From Apteryx mantelli (taxonomy: Eukaryota > Chordata > Aves > Apterygiformes > Apterygidae), in the NCBI RefSeq assembly GCF_036417845.1, contig NC_089983.1:24705207-24769206 (forward strand): a DNA stretch of 64,000 nucleotides. The letters are read 5' to 3'. Of this stretch, positions 1 to 14,035 are shown piece after piece (positions within the stretch are counted from its first letter, which is position 1; each line of letters starts with the position of its first letter). Below the pieces are notes generated by a model. That model had not been told where the DNA came from, did no database searches, and worked only from the letters and a program-made list of their open reading frames with translations. The position numbers were made by a program, and so were the translations under genes.

Positions 1-148
1 TTGAGATGGACAGGAGCTAATGTAAATGTCCTGAGCTTTTGTGAGGGATGATGCAGGGTGCATAATGGCTTTGCAGTTACCTATGCTGAGCAGATACACA
101 GTTCACTGAGCTGTTAAGCACTTCTGAAATCATGCAGTGTGGAGGACC

Positions 149-168
149 GGGGGGGGGGGGGGGGGGGG
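149..168 (+). repeat. Poly-G tract, 20 G
   Basis: An uninterrupted run of 20 G, the longest of five runs of 12 or more G on this strand. Such tracts can form G-quadruplexes and are hard to sequence, so the length is uncertain. Confidence 0.9.
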
Positions 169-2803
169 ACCATGCTACATACTTGTAAATGTCAAGAGGA
201 GTTACTGGTATTTATAGAAAAGAAACTGTTTTACTCTTTCCAGTTCTGTGGAGCAAATACTCTGTATACTTTAGGGTTCAGCTTCAGCAGCTCAGTAGTT
301 TCTATGTGGATAAGATTTTTAAGGTCATAAATAGATTGAGATGACCCAGGTGATTCAGCACCATGCCCAGGTCTTTTAAAACCCAAGAAAGTGCAAATGA
401 CATTTAACGGTGGGAAAGAAAGCAAAGCAAACGGAATGAGCAGCTTTGTAATACAATATAAAAACAAGGCATGTGCATTTCATCACTTGAATTTCATGAG
501 GAGCTTGATCTTGCTCCCTTTTGCAAAATATGCCTGGGTGTACAAATTCATGTTAGTCCTGAAGCCAAACAACTTGCTCACAGAACCTGCCAAACTCCGA
601 ATCGAATCAAGCAAGAAAAAGAAGGATCAAGTCTGACAATAAACACACAGTCCGGAAATCATGAATCCCTAATTTAATGCACCACATGGAAGCCTTTGCA
701 TTTTAATTTATCAGTTTCTTTTTAATTGACCAGATTAATTATTTCCACCTTGCCATTTGGCAGGTAGGTCACTGTTCCTTTTCACAACATTAATGAACTA
801 ATTCAGTTTTTCCCCTTGTAATTAAAAGTGTGAGTTGGAGAGATCACATTTATAAATTGGCTTGGTGCACAGCAAAATTTGTTCTTTATTATATAAAATA
901 CAACATCAGTTATTTCTCGTGCCCAAAGGGATTTCTTTTCTTTGCATTTCCTCACTAGTGAAAACACAACAAGAAAACCCCCTCAGCCCTTCATTTTTCA
1001 ATCAGCAATAAAAATGGGTAAAATAAGATTACTTGCTAATTCCTGTACACCCACAAATCTCCTTGGGGACACCAAGCTCAAGCACAAATGTGAAAGCAAT
1101 TGAAACATTCACATCATCAATGTTTTATGCTCTAATTAAGGTCTCTTATGATTAGGTCACAAAGACAGACAGACTCACAAGTATCCTTCCGCACTCCTCG
1201 AGGAACATGCACTGCAACTGGCCCATTAGCTTTACTTGTTTGCTTTAAGAGAGACTGGAGGAACATTAAGACTTGCTCACTGCAATCAACACAGTAGTCA
1301 AACTCACGGGGGCAGGCTGATTTGGGGTCTGACTGCTTTCAAAAGCTTGGCTTAATTCTTAAGCTGTCCTCTCAAATCACTGTGCTTAAATGCAAGCTTT
1401 TCCTGCCTTGAAATATTGTTGCCCAGTGAACTTATGGCACCTGAATTAGCCAAAAGCTAGATTTTTTTATATACTGGTTGCACTGGCTGGAGATACAGGG
1501 GATCAGAAGTGAAACCTGGAATTGCTATGGGAGGAGGAAGAAGCAGGAACGGGCTGGACAGATATTACAATTATCTAAAAACATTGTTTTGTACTTTTAA
1601 TGAATTCACTACTGTCAGACTGAAGGTTCTTCTATGTTACTGCTGAGTAATTAATTTAGTTGTCTAAAATACTCACAGAAATTGAATTTCAGAGTCAAGT
1701 CCACAGCTATACATAGTGTCAAACCCACCTGGTTTTTAAATCCTCTCATGTATGTGCTGGCACTGAGCATACCTGTACTTCTGCATTCAGAAGACAAAAT
1801 CAACTGGCGTTGACCATTCCCAGCTAAGCAATGTATCTAAAGTTTAAGATATTCATGATCTAGCTGCAAGGCAAAAAAAATACTATAAGTACATTAAACA
1901 TGTTTCAGGACAGAACAAGTAACACGATATCTACTTGTGGGTTCTCACACATGTGAGAAAAAAAAAACAGAATTCTTTCAAAATGTTTTCTTAACAAATT
2001 CCTTGCCTTTCTCTGGTGAGGCAGGGTAGCCAGCACAGTGCTGAGACTGGAGGTGCTAAGTGAAGGGGACTCATAGGGATGGCAGAGAAAAGAGAAGGGA
2101 AACTGCAGGGATTTGAGAAGGTCAGGGAAGGTGGAGAGCGTTAGAAACTAGGGTACTAACGCTGGCCTGGGGAAATAAGTATCCCAGTCAACAGAATTAC
2201 AGCTTCCCAAGTACAAACGTGGCTGACAGCCCTCATCTCTTTCTACCCTGCCATACGCATCTGAAGCCCAGCTGTTACAAAACATGGGTTTTGTCTCTAT
2301 AGATTGCATTTTTTCCATAAAGAAAGAATAGGCAAATACCTAAATGTATAAAACAGCCTTTGGAATGGTTCTCTGTGCCTCTGTGAGACTGAGATGAATT
2401 CAACAAGATTGTGAATAAAAATGCAGCAACTGGTATTTCTAATTCCATTTCTCAGTGGAAAGGTTCTAGTAACAGCTAATAACTAAGTCACACTAATCAA
2501 CTCAGTGACAAAACCTCTAAAGTATGTAATATAACATAGTTTCTGATTTTTTAATGGAACCTACATGTTTTAATCTCCTACTCTACAGTCATAAAGTTTT
2601 ATAGTGTTCTCTTTTGTCTACTGAGATTTCAAGTGCTTAACCACTGACTTCTACCCAAAGTCTAAAGCAACAATAATGCTATCCATGTGCTACAGTAAAT
2701 GAGCATTTCAGCTTGGCTTGCAGTTACAGCTTTTACATGCACACAGACAGAGCAGTCCAACTTTTGTTCAGAGTTGGTGCAACTTCACCGCAGCATTCAT
2801 GGT

Positions 2804-2861
2804 TGTCAGTGGAATTACTTCTGATTTACTTCAACAGCACTGAGAAAAGAATTTGGCCCAG
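2804..2861 (-). repeat. Worn copy of an old palindromic dispersed repeat (copy A)
   Basis: On the minus strand it begins GGGCCAAATTCT and continues with a diverged TCAGTG..TAAATCAGAAGTAATTCCACTG pattern. I recall this layout from a very common palindromic element of turtle, crocodilian and bird genomes. Two other copies lie at about 15051-15122 and 60047-60090. Family assignment is from memory. Confidence 0.4.
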
Positions 2862-4651
2862 TTTGTATACATTTATGGAAAGAAACCTAAAGGACACTGT
2901 CTGTTCTTGTTTAAAGTATAGCAGGAATTACAGTGTTGGTGAAGAAAAGCATACAAGCCTTGATTGCAGCCAGCAGTGGTGTTGCTATGGCATGCTGTAG
3001 ACATACTGTTCTTAAAAGGCCTGGAAGTTTGGTATGCTGCCCGCTGCCTGTGGGACCGAGATATGTTAAAGTATTTACATTAAATGACTTTTTATTTCAA
3101 CTTTGACCCAGAGGCACCTCTGGAGGGACAGTGGTGGAGGAGGAGGGACAACATATGGGAATCTGAAGCAATTAAAGCTGCTTCATGCACTCCTAGCACA
3201 CCTCTGTCCATGCACTGCATCGTATTATGTTGAAGCCTGGGACTCTGGAAAGTTTGGTAATAAAAACACAGCAGTTCAATTAAATAAACTCTCCAGGCAT
3301 AGGAATGTAACAAAGCTAGGGAGTCACCTAAACTCATTACCGGTCCTGACTGGCCATAGTTTTGCTGCAATGATAAAGAGTCATTACAAATAACTATAAT
3401 TTATTTTCCACCTCTTACCTTGTAAGAATGGTCAAGGGACCCTCCTAGTAAGCACAGTGCCATTGGCCATGGGGAGATCTTCACTTGCTAAAGCTCTCTG
3501 CTTTTCCTACAATCTGGTTTTCCTTTGGGTAGTAATAGAGAGCAGTCATAGCACTAATAGTACCATTATGTATTATTGCAGCTCCTGCTAGCACTGCTCC
3601 AGTTAAAGGCCTAACAGTACATTCAATAAAATTTGTTCCAGGGTTTTGGAACTTGGTTATAAAAATTTGTTTGAGGCTGAAACTTTGTGCTCTAGTGCTC
3701 TGTCAATAGAGAATGGCAAAAATAAATTAATAACTAAAAATATAGCTTGACAGTTTTAAGGTAATAATGCAGAAAGAAGGAAAACAGGGCCAAGCTGGAA
3801 CTACAAAAATTGGATTCAGTTTTGCAAAGTTCAGGTTTCTGTTTTCTTAGTTCTGTCCATGATAGGAAAGACTTGAACTCTAGAGAAGAACTGCCTTAAA
3901 ATTGCCAGAATTTATATCTTGAAATAATTGTTTTGATTTTACCACCCTTCTCCCAAGTTTACAAGTTCCCTGAACTTCCTGGAATCATGCCACTAAAATT
4001 AAAGACTAGCCTCTCTTTTTCCACAGAAAGTCTCTGGGTATTTCAAGTAAGAGAAGCCTGTATCCTTCTTCCACCATGTTACATTCACATATTCTATTTC
4101 AAAGTATTGGTACTTGCTATTCACTAAACACAACAATGTGCAAAAAGAAGGCATCTTAGCTTGACTGCACACCTTAAAAGTCCTCCACATGCACACACGT
4201 AGTCCAAAGTGTTTTTTCCACAGCCTGTTATTCTCTGTTAACTTGATACCAGCCCAAACCTACCCACCTTCCTGGACATGGCTAATTTGTTATCTTGGAC
4301 TAGTACAAAATCCACCCACAGCTTTTCCCTTCAAAACATTTCCTCCTGATTCTACTTTGCCCCACTCCTCACAGTTTCTAGTTTCCCCAAGCTCCTCAGG
4401 TGCTCCACTTCTCATTTTCTTCCGGAGCTGGAGCCAACCAGAGTCACCAAGCCTGGTGACAAAACACAAATGCCTATGCTGAAGCAGGAGGGCAGGTTTG
4501 CCAGGTCCCCCCAAATACCAGCGTGTGAGTCTTCATGCTGCCAATTACATGATAGGAAACAGCAGCTACTGTGTGGAGATCCCACAAGCGACACACGTGG
4601 TGGGAGAGAGGCCACTGCACAAGGCACCAGCCTGGAGAATGCGTGTCCTGT

Positions 4652-4676
4652 GCTCCAGCAGCCAACGTGCTGGAGC
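4652..4676. repeat. Perfect 9-bp inverted repeat, 7-base loop
   Basis: GCTCCAGCA, then seven bases, then TGCTGGAGC. It lies in a GC-rich patch (about 4490-4790) that also has repeated AGCCTGGAG words. Confidence 0.85.
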
Positions 4677-6768
4677 CAGCCTGGAGCCGGCAAGCAGCAG
4701 CTGCCCCAGGAGCGCAGCAGGTGCCGGTCCCACGGCAGAGGGCAATGAAAAGTGGCACCGTCACCCGAAGTGGGCCAGCATCTCACACTTGAAAAGCAAC
4801 TCTTGACGGGGCCAATACAGTACTAGTGTAGCTCATTTCTGTGGTATGTTCATCACATGTATAAACAAACTCTGTAAGAAACAGCTTTCAGGAGGTTATT
4901 GATCTGGTGCAAACTGCCAGATAACCAGTGTTATTTTGATTTAGAGGTAGTTTATTTCAGCTTAATAGATGTATGATCCTGATCTACTTAAGGGAGGGAG
5001 GAAAAAAAATAAAAATACACCTGGTTTAAACCCAGGCAGGGAAGTTTATGCAGCAATCTCAATCAGCTGAATTTCACAAGTCCAGTTAATTCAGTGCAAC
5101 TAACTCATCAAGACAGGGCCTGAGACAAAATCCAAATAGCAGATGCCAAAGAGCCAGCTCCTCGCTCTGTCCCGCACACAGCGCAACGGGAGCCACTGTG
5201 GCTCCTCGCACCAGTGGGGAGGGACTGAGGATGAAGAGCAACTGTCAGGTGGAAAATAAAGCACACTCAGTTACAGTTTCACAGAAAAAAGACCAGTAAG
5301 AAGGAGATTTAAAACGTTTGTGCAGCTTTTCCCAGGAAGGTAAGCACTCACAATGTAGCAGTAGGAAAAATTAGAAAACATTGATGGAAGAAGAAAATAA
5401 AAACAAAAAGCCAGTGCAAGTCACTGACTCCTATTGCTTCCAGATCTTTTGTTCCCATTTAGTCTGTCTGCAAATCTATAGAGAGCTCTTATGATTTTAT
5501 TAGGCAGAGCTGTCCTCACACCTGACTCGCTGTGCCCCCATAAAAGTACAGTATGGCCTGAGTCTATCTCAGGCAATTAGGAGCAACCTGAGATACCCCT
5601 GCCGGCAGCCTGGAAGTCACTTCTGCCAGCTCGGCATTTTTCACAAAATTTCCTATCAAAAGACCTTCTGGTTTGCCTCAAACCAACCATCAAACCACCA
5701 CTCAGATTTAAAGAGGAATACAGATTTGGGGTGAATGGGTGGCATCCAGCTCCTGGTACATCAGGTGATCCCACACCTTTTCACCTGTCTTCTCGTATCC
5801 AGGTTTGAATAGCAAATCCCAGCATGTCGCCATTCTATTTTAAACACCTCTGTGCAAGGATAGCAGGACTTGGCGCTGAGCCCCAGCCGCCAGAGGAATA
5901 AAGCAGGAAGCACTGAGCTACTTCAAGGCCCCTGGCAGGCACCGGCGTTCAGGTCGGGTTTGCGCCTTCCACAGCAATCCTGCAGGTTCAGGAAAACAAA
6001 CCTCCAGAAAACTCCTCTTTGGGTTTTGTGGGGTCAGTTTTCTGTCGGTTTGGTGAGCAGAACCAGCTGCCCGAGGGCCGCCAGGGATCGGGGGGCGGCG
6101 GGACCCCAAGGGCGGTCAGGGAGGCCCAACCCTTTTGGCTGTAACTCAGCGTCCCAGGCAGGACCCCACAGCATAAACAAAAAGCCTCCTTTCCCTGGTG
6201 CCAGTTTAAGTGTAGTAGCTATTAAAAAGACTTTAAATACAAAAGTAAGGAAATTAAAATCTTTAGACTCAGCATGGAAGCTATTTAAGAAACTTTAACA
6301 TAATCATGGAAAGTACAAAAAAAAAAAAAAGAGGTGTGTTTGGGGTGGGGGAGAAGAAGGCAGGAAAGTGTGGGGGAAAGCAATAAAATGGTTAAATGGC
6401 AAGATATTGTTCAGGCCAAGCAGGTGCCTTTCAAAAAAATGAACACCCTGCCCAACTGAAGCCAACAGAAAGGGAATATGAACTAGAGCAAATAAAATGT
6501 CAGAGCTTGAAAGTTAGGAAGGCTGAGAGTGATTATGAACAGCCAATAATGAAAAACATAAAATAACTAGAAATTCTTTTAGCAAATCGGCTGGTTTACA
6601 AGGGATTAGAAGAAGCATTTCATAGTAAGGACACAGCAAAGGAGCTATGCAATTTCTTAGCCTCAGGGACAGTTTAAGAGACACCTACTGCAGCTGTATT
6701 CTTATCCATTATTAAAGCTGAGAAGCTGTCAAAAGAGTGGTTAATGAAACAATTTGAAACATTAAACC

Positions 6769-6780
6769 GGGGGGGGGGGG
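6769..6780 (+). repeat. Poly-G tract, 12 G
   Basis: An uninterrupted run of 12 G in otherwise AT-rich sequence. Confidence 0.9.
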
Positions 6781-7799
6781 CGCTCAGGAGAGGCTCATTA
6801 TTCATAAAACCAGGCTCAGTCAGACACAAAAGGCTAAATTTTTCCCCTGTGGTTGTTAGTGTTGCCATAGTATGAGTGTGTTTACTGGTGTGAACTAGAA
6901 AGGTTTGAGTGATAACGCTAGGGGAGATGATTCATATTGGCACCCTCTTGAGAGGGCAAGCACTGCTATCCAGGAAAGAGCAATTGCCATCCAATATTGC
7001 TGTGCTAGTCCAGAAGCACACACGTCTCCTTTCCAGAGTAAGGCACACGGTCCTTCAGTGGGCAACCCACTGCACCTATTAAAAAAAAAAAAAGTGTCCA
7101 GAATAGTATTTTACCTAGTGTGCCTTAACACCACTCATCTTGCTTCTTGCCAAACTAAAATTGCAAATAAATATCTGATCTCAATGTCCAGTCTGCAGAA
7201 CAAACCTGGTTACAAAATATCTTAAATTTTGGCTTTTCTGAATTGTTACATACATCTGGCAATGTTAGTTAATGGTGAATTCATATCATAGTAAGCTCAG
7301 CCACTGCATTGATTACATTGTATAAGGCCTAATGCATCTCTTGTATCCCGTAACTGGTCTAGAAATAAAGCAATCACTTATCAACAATATTAAAAAAGCA
7401 ATATGAATTCATAGATGAACTAGATCCTGCCAGGCATATGCAGACAGGCATGTGCTATATCCATTGTCACTCTAATTTCAAATAAGGTGAAATGAAGAAA
7501 AGGGGAAACAGACACAGAACAGGTCTGCGTGTTTGAAGAAAATACAGGTTTCTGCATAATAACTTAAGGTCCTCATACTTGCAGCATTTGGAATGAGCTG
7601 TGGTGGCCACAAGGTGTGATTCAATTTGTTTTTAAATTCACTTTTGCCACACTGTAAATGCAGTCATTGCTACAAGTCTCCGTAAAATCAAAAGGTGGGG
7701 TGGGTAAGCAGACATGTGGGTAAAATATTCCCTTGGGATCTATAAATTCAGGGACTGCATCCAAAAGTATTAAACAAGAAAGCCATCAAAACAGAAGGG

Positions 7800-7828
7800 A
7801 AAAAAAAAAGAGAGAGAGAGAGAGAGAA
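7800..7828 (+). repeat. A-rich / (GA)n microsatellite
   Basis: A run of A followed by about nine GA units. Confidence 0.85.
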
Positions 7829-8684
7829 AGAACTGCCCTTTAAAACCACATAAATATTTAAGAGTAGGCAGCTTGTAACTTCTATTTAATTTCACAGAAA
7901 CTGAAGATCCAATATCTCCGCTGGTTAAACGCACAGTCAGATCCACGCTCATCTAACCCTGACAGAGAGCTGAAGAGGGCTCAGCGGTGGGAGTTCGGCT
8001 CTGTACCCACAGGCTCATCTGTGGCTGTTTAGAGGTTCCCCAAATGAGCCGGCCTGGTGCCCCCGCACACCGCTGCAAGGGGATGACCCGCGTCCCCAGG
8101 AGCTCCCAGCTGCCTCCACGCCACGAGCAAACTCGAGCCGCAAGGCCCAGGACCGTGTTATGGGCTGCAACTGCATGGCCAGACTCCCTCCAAACCATAC
8201 CAGGAAGGCAAGGCCTCCAAAGCACCTCTTGCAAATGATCCCTGACATGCTGTTCCCCAACCCAGGCATGAGTAAAAACTGTGCCTGCTCTCTGCTGACC
8301 AAGAGTGAGGATGAATTCAGGTCCTCAAGCCTATATAACTGCCCTGGCTTACCAAGACAGACACTACCCCAGCAACCGCTGTTACTGATCCAGGTCCAGA
8401 TATCACAGGTGTCCACCTATACACTGCCTCCTGACTCACTGACAGGGTGTCCACTTTGCAGGTTACAAAATTTGCTAAGTGGAACATAGTTGTGCGAGGA
8501 GGACTTGGTTCTTGCCAGTAACCCAATCAGACAGCCTCCAATTAACCACAGAGCTCCCGGTGGGCCAGACTGAACATGAGCGATGCCTGGTGCACAGCGC
8601 GAACATTAACCCCGTCACTGCAGGGACCTGCCTGGCATCAGGGTTCTTCAAAGAGGACCCGTTCGTGAACATAATCAAATCCAA

Positions 8685-8722
8685 GATGGAATAAAAATGC
8701 TGAGATGGAATAAAAATGCTGA
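8685..8722 (+). repeat. Exact 19-bp tandem duplication
   Basis: Two identical head-to-tail copies of GATGGAATAAAAATGCTGA, with no mismatches. Each copy carries AATAAA. Confidence 0.9.
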
Positions 8723-8965
8723 GACAGGCCATCTGCAACATGACTGCAGTCCGATACAGTTCCCGCACCATCGTTAATCACTAACCCAGCACTGCAAATG
8801 CACCCGCTTCTATGAACATGTCAATCTCGGGTTTAGAAACAATGCAGAAAATCAGAAAGGGAGCAAGACAAAACCTCAGCTCCAAACTGCTGGGTTGCTC
8901 TTGCTGAAGTCTTCCGTTGTAGCTAAATAGTCAGGGACCAAGCACAAAGGTGTTTTATTTATTAA

Positions 8966-8986
8966 AAACAAACAAACAAACAAAAC
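8966..8986 (+). repeat. (CAAA)n microsatellite
   Basis: About four tandem CAAA units. Confidence 0.8.
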
Positions 8987-11940
8987 CCTATTAATCTATT
9001 CAGATGTTTCAAGGTTTTGGGGGCAGGCCAAGCAGAAGAGGAGACACAAGAAGGGTGCTGTGAATTGCAGTGATCATGGCCTGGAGAGCACGGTAGTTGC
9101 TTGGCCTTTTAGGGCCCAAAAGGTGTCTAGAGTGAGATTTCAGCTCAGTCCAGTTCACTTGCACACTGCAAGTGATCACAAGCCAGTCTTCGTACAACTT
9201 TTAAACAATTATAAAAACCAACTATATTATCCCAACAGTTTAAAGCTGAGTGGCTTTAAGGTCATGGCTGAAATCAGGGTGGACAGAAGAGAACTATGTA
9301 GAATTTTCCTGTTTGGATCATTTGTCCGAGAAGAGCCAAAATAGAAATACATCAGTATGGGCTTGCAACAAATCCAAACATTAAAGAATTTTACCTTATA
9401 CTGAGGATTGGTGGGAATATTATCATTAGCAGGAGGATTTTAATCTTAGTGGTCAAGGTCTCCCCATATTCTTTTGACTTGTCTGTTAGTCTAAAGTCCC
9501 ACTTAGACAACTCAAAAGTTCATTTTAAACAGAAAGCTTTGCCAAAAAGAAAGCCACCCAGTTTCTGAGGCAGCCATATTAGAAGAACTTGATTTTTCTG
9601 TGTTTTGTATGATGTGCGTTCATCAGTTTATACAGAATAAGTCAAATTTTGTCATCAGTTAAAAGTGCATTGTATCTTCAAATAAGGGGAGGGCAGAATT
9701 TAATCAATTATATGTCAAAGCACAGCCCTATTCTAAGACTGCTGTCAGTTTTCAATGCTGATATTGTGAGAGAGAAAACAGCACCAGCCCAGTAACAGGA
9801 ACGGTTTCTTTGAGGGAACAACCCACTGGGAAAATACTAAATCTAGTCACAGAAACATATTCTGATGCAATGCACACACTTTATTTGTGGGGCACAGAGC
9901 AGACAGGGTGTAAGCCCAGCAGTCAGGCTGTAAATAGCCTTGAAGCATTTGCTATGTGAAGTTAAAGTACAGAACCAGGTGTGGAACCAAATGTGACAGA
10001 AGTAAAAGTGAGGACTTTTACTGTCGTCCCATGCAGAGAGTAGAGCTGAACAGTGTCTGCTCCCTTAAACCACTCAATCTGATCACATAAACTATGTGAG
10101 AAAAACAGATTTAGCTGGTGCTAATAACCCATTCCAAAATTATTTTAGCTCTTATTTCATACAATGCTGCAGTATGAAATGAAAAACAATCAGCTGAAGG
10201 TTACTTTTTGGGTAGCCTTTGAGATCTGAGTAAGTTGGTTATTTAAAGAGAAGTTTGAGAGACAGCATTTGTAAAATGCGTACATGCAACTAAAATTCCT
10301 GAGGCAGTCTGAAGATGTGTCTATGATTTCAGCATCAAGGATTGAAACTCATGCTGGCTGTTGAAGGAGTGGTTGTAAATAGCACGAGAAAGTATTCATG
10401 GAAGACTAATCCTCCTTATTTGCAAGGTAGTTGGCCAGAGTTACCACCATGGAGGAGAGGACGAAAAAGGCGATGGAAAATTCATTACATAATTGACAGG
10501 TCACTCCAAATCATAGCACATCCCTGCCACTCACACTTCAAGACATGCAAAACCGGCATTTCCAGCACATCTAATTCCATACTGCTGTTTCCCAGCCTGA
10601 CATTCTCCACAGAAACTGCTGCTACTCAAGATAGCCAAGTTACTGAGAAAAAAAAAAAATAATGCCTTACTCCAAGAACAATATTAACTATGAATCCTGC
10701 TGATTTGTTGAGCAATGCTGTGTTTTCATCAGCTAATCTAATTATGCAAAGCCTTCTGTATTAGAAACAGCCAAATCGCAACAATCACATTTCAAACACA
10801 CATGATGCATTTATAACTCTCATGAGACACGCTGTCCACTCCATTAAAAATAACAACCTTTATAGTTATGCATGCTAAAGTAGCAGTAATCAAATCTCAT
10901 GCTTCATGGTGTAAGATGATCACTAGAAATGTCAGGAAGAAGTTATTCTCTTAAGAGATGGCACAGCAAAATATGTTTGTTGCTTTTGAATCATCACACG
11001 TTGTCAGTAACAGTATACTTGTTGTGTTAGATCATTGATCCAACAATTTGTTACAGCAAATTCTATAATTTGCTACTCAACAAATCAGTCAGTCCAAGAC
11101 AGCCAAAATATAAATCTGTTTTCCCCACAAAGTAACCAGAGCTAAATTTTGAGAAGGTGAGAAATCCAAATCTAGCTTCAAAACAAGTTTTGAAGAAAAG
11201 ACAGATTTGTCTAAACCAAAACTGCAGATCTAAAATCTCCTCAGGTTTGTGAGCATCAAGATTTGGCTCTGGAATTTGCTACTTGGGGCTGATCACCCTC
11301 GGTATAGTCTAAATTTTCTCCAACCCTTTAAACCTGCCCAAGCAGAAATCTGTAAGGCCAACTGCTGGAGCAATTTGAATTTGCATCACTGAATTCATTT
11401 CCCTTTGTCTGCTGCTTTTATGATGATTTCCAGTGAAGTTAATGTAGCAGAACAACCACTCACAAAACAGACCAACACCATACAACAGCTGGAATTAGGT
11501 AGGGGGTGGAATGCTGACCCAATGGCATATTTAACACCTCACACGAGCCTTGTTCGCCACTGATAGGCTTTTGGCAACTATAGGAGTAGAGAGAGAATCT
11601 GTAGTTGATGGACTTCTTCCCAATAGATGAAGATAGCAACAGCAAACATGCTCGATTTCTGTCACTGTAATATGGATGCTAGTTTCTGGTGTCATCTGTG
11701 AATTAATCCTACTGTAAGTCTGGTACTTTAAATTACTCAGAATATTTCTGGGAGAAAAGAATAAGAGCATTTGCTCTTTGGTGGATTAAAATATTTGCAG
11801 AAGTGCAAACTCTGACAGTTTTGTGAGGGTAATTTCTAAAGCTTTGGGATAGATTTCTTAAAATTAAAATAGATTGCTATTTTCTGGAAGTGCTTTAGAA
11901 GCAGCATTTTATTATCATCCTGGCAATTCTTGCTCATGCT

Positions 11941-12018
11941 GGCTGCTATTCAAAATCACCTTGGCACCAGAATCCTGGCCTGGCTGCAGTTTCAAATCAC
12001 CTGGCATCAGTAGCCTGG
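11941..12018 (+). repeat. Imperfect ~40-bp tandem duplication
   Basis: Two diverged copies, one starting GGCTGCTATTCAAAATCACC at 11941 and one starting GGCTGCAGTTTCAAATCACC at 11982, both running on into a GGCA-CAG-A-CCTGG pattern. Confidence 0.75.
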
Positions 12019-14026
12019 AAAAGGTCCTTTGAGATAAATGACCACAGTGCCAAATAGCAGCATAAAACTGGACAATAAAATGTTTTCCTTTCAGGAAATA
12101 ACTCTCATGCTGTGGAGCTTCACAGCTTCTCCCTTTCCTCTCCTGCAGGCTTCCCCTGCTCACAGGAGATGCCCTGTTGCAGAGCCTGAAGCCTCCCCTC
12201 CCTCCAGAAGAAAGGTGCTGAAGAGGCAGGACAGCCCAGCATGGGATGATGAGGGTGATCATCCCTGTGCTGAGGCCTCCTCCCTCTTCCGTTGACTCAC
12301 ACAAGACGGAAGAGTCCTGTAGCTTGGTCTTCAGAAGAATGACAAAAAGGCTCCCTACATCCAGGCCACTGCCAGGCACCCTGAACAGCACACCCACTTC
12401 CACACCCAGGTCTCAGCTCCCACCACCACTCCAATCCCTTGGCAGCAACAGAAAACCCTCTTACAGTTTCTAATTTCTAGCCATATTTTGGATTGTGGGC
12501 AAAAATACACAGAAAAGTGGTGATGGAGAATGTGCCACTACCTAAGGGAAGTCATCTGCTAATGTGCAGCTGTCTTTTCTGCAGTTTAAAATGCTTTGGC
12601 CACAAGTGAAAATGGTCTACAATGAATGCCCAAAGAATCATAGGTTTTGTATTACAACAAAACAAAAGCATATATACCTTCCTGTAAATGATCACACAGG
12701 GCCCTGCTCCATTAGCTTCTTTTAACTTAAGATTTGAAAAAGTCTGAACTTGTGCTTGTAATATCAGCAGTTCTTCAGAACTCCAGAAACGTGTGTCAGG
12801 ATTAGAAAGGAAAAGATAGATGCAAGGAGGTTTGCCTCTTTTAAAATAATAATATTCTCAGTTCCAGCAGTGTTACATTAGTCTAGCCACTATTACCTTA
12901 ACCAACACTGTGTGTGCTTGCAGGCTTTGCAGACACCACTGTCTTGTGTACATTGAATTCAATCAGCTCCTCTTACCCCTGGTTCTGATTCAGAGAGTCT
13001 GCTGAAACTCCCAGAACAATTCAGAAAAAAAAAGCCAAGAAAAAAAGTAATGTTTTGCTCTTGCAGTAAACACTGTGGTTTACACACAGCACTCAAAAAA
13101 GTCTTTTACAAAGGTAGAGATAACAAATAATGCTATCTTACAGCAAGAATAATTGAGCTGGCAAAGGCCAATACTTCCAAGATTTGACTTCGATTTCTAA
13201 ATACAGTTATGGATGCCCAAAAAAGTAATCCAGTTTTCAGGGACCAAGGTGCTCACATCCCAGTATAATTCCTGGGAACTGTGGGTACTCAGGGTTTCTG
13301 AAAATTTAGGCACCTACATACATACCTATTTTGAAAATTCAGGTTTACATGCCCCTGTCAATAAGGGCACAGAAGCTAGAACCCAGATCTGCCAGCACTG
13401 TTGCTGTTGTTCAGTCCAGCAAACCTGCCTACACTGGTGTGTTTTACTTACAGCTTCTTCTAACTACTGGAGTTAGTATATGGGGAAGCTTATCTATGCT
13501 TTTAAAAACTGCAAAACCTTTCTGTCAGCCCACCCATGCTAGCCAGAGCTTGCAATTACATTGTTTATACAAAATACCTTTTGATTAATGGTTAGAGAAA
13601 TGAAAACCATAACATATGTTTTTCTCCACCTAAAATCATAAGTCTGTCAGGCTTTTGGTGCATCTGGCCTGGAAGGGGGGACAAAGATTTATGCCTTCTG
13701 TTATACCTTGTACCCTCCACATTTGGGTCTGAACTCTCTCCATCATTTCACCTATTACGCTCTAAGCCAACTCATAGAAGACATCTAAACAGTCTCCACA
13801 GCAAACTCCGCCAGCACGTCAGAAAGTATTAAGACAAAGGTGGCGTGTGCATGGGCTGACAGAACAAACAGTAAATCTTTAATAAAACAGAGCCCTCTGC
13901 GGCAGAGGCACCACGGAGACACCGCCAGAGCGGCAGGAAGCAAGCTAGATTGCAATTCCAGATGAGATGGTTGTTTCTCTCTTTCTTAGGGAAATTTAGG
14001 AAATGGCTTCCTTTCTTGAGGAGATT

Positions 14027-14035
14027 TATAAAAGG
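14027..14035 (+). promoter_or_regulatory. Strong TATA-box match (candidate core promoter)
   Basis: TATAAAAGG, close to the best TATA consensus, is followed 25-35 bp later by a pyrimidine-A initiator-like CTCAGTTC. Upstream is a GGAAATTTAGG / GAAATGGCTTCC stretch. No coding exon follows that I can identify, so this may be unused. Confidence 0.15.

Larger units (their letters stand above)
1..13900. other. Non-coding flank, left part
   Basis: Mostly AT-rich sequence with scattered GC-rich patches (about 4490-4790, 5870-6140, 7960-8180 and 12120-12240). Open frames here are short and overlap in several frames, especially in the GC patches, and none resembles a known family. AT-rich blocks with homeodomain/POU-like words occur at about 700-1260 and 10660-10920. 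It is intergenic or intronic of an unidentified gene. Confidence 0.6.

Noticed and set aside
4412..4806. Five overlapping frames of 70-124 codons on both strands
   Set aside because: This is typical of GC-rich sequence, with no homology or coding signature favouring any one frame.
11915..12403. 162-codon minus-strand frame
   Set aside because: It runs through an imperfect 40-bp tandem duplication, and its product matches no family I know.
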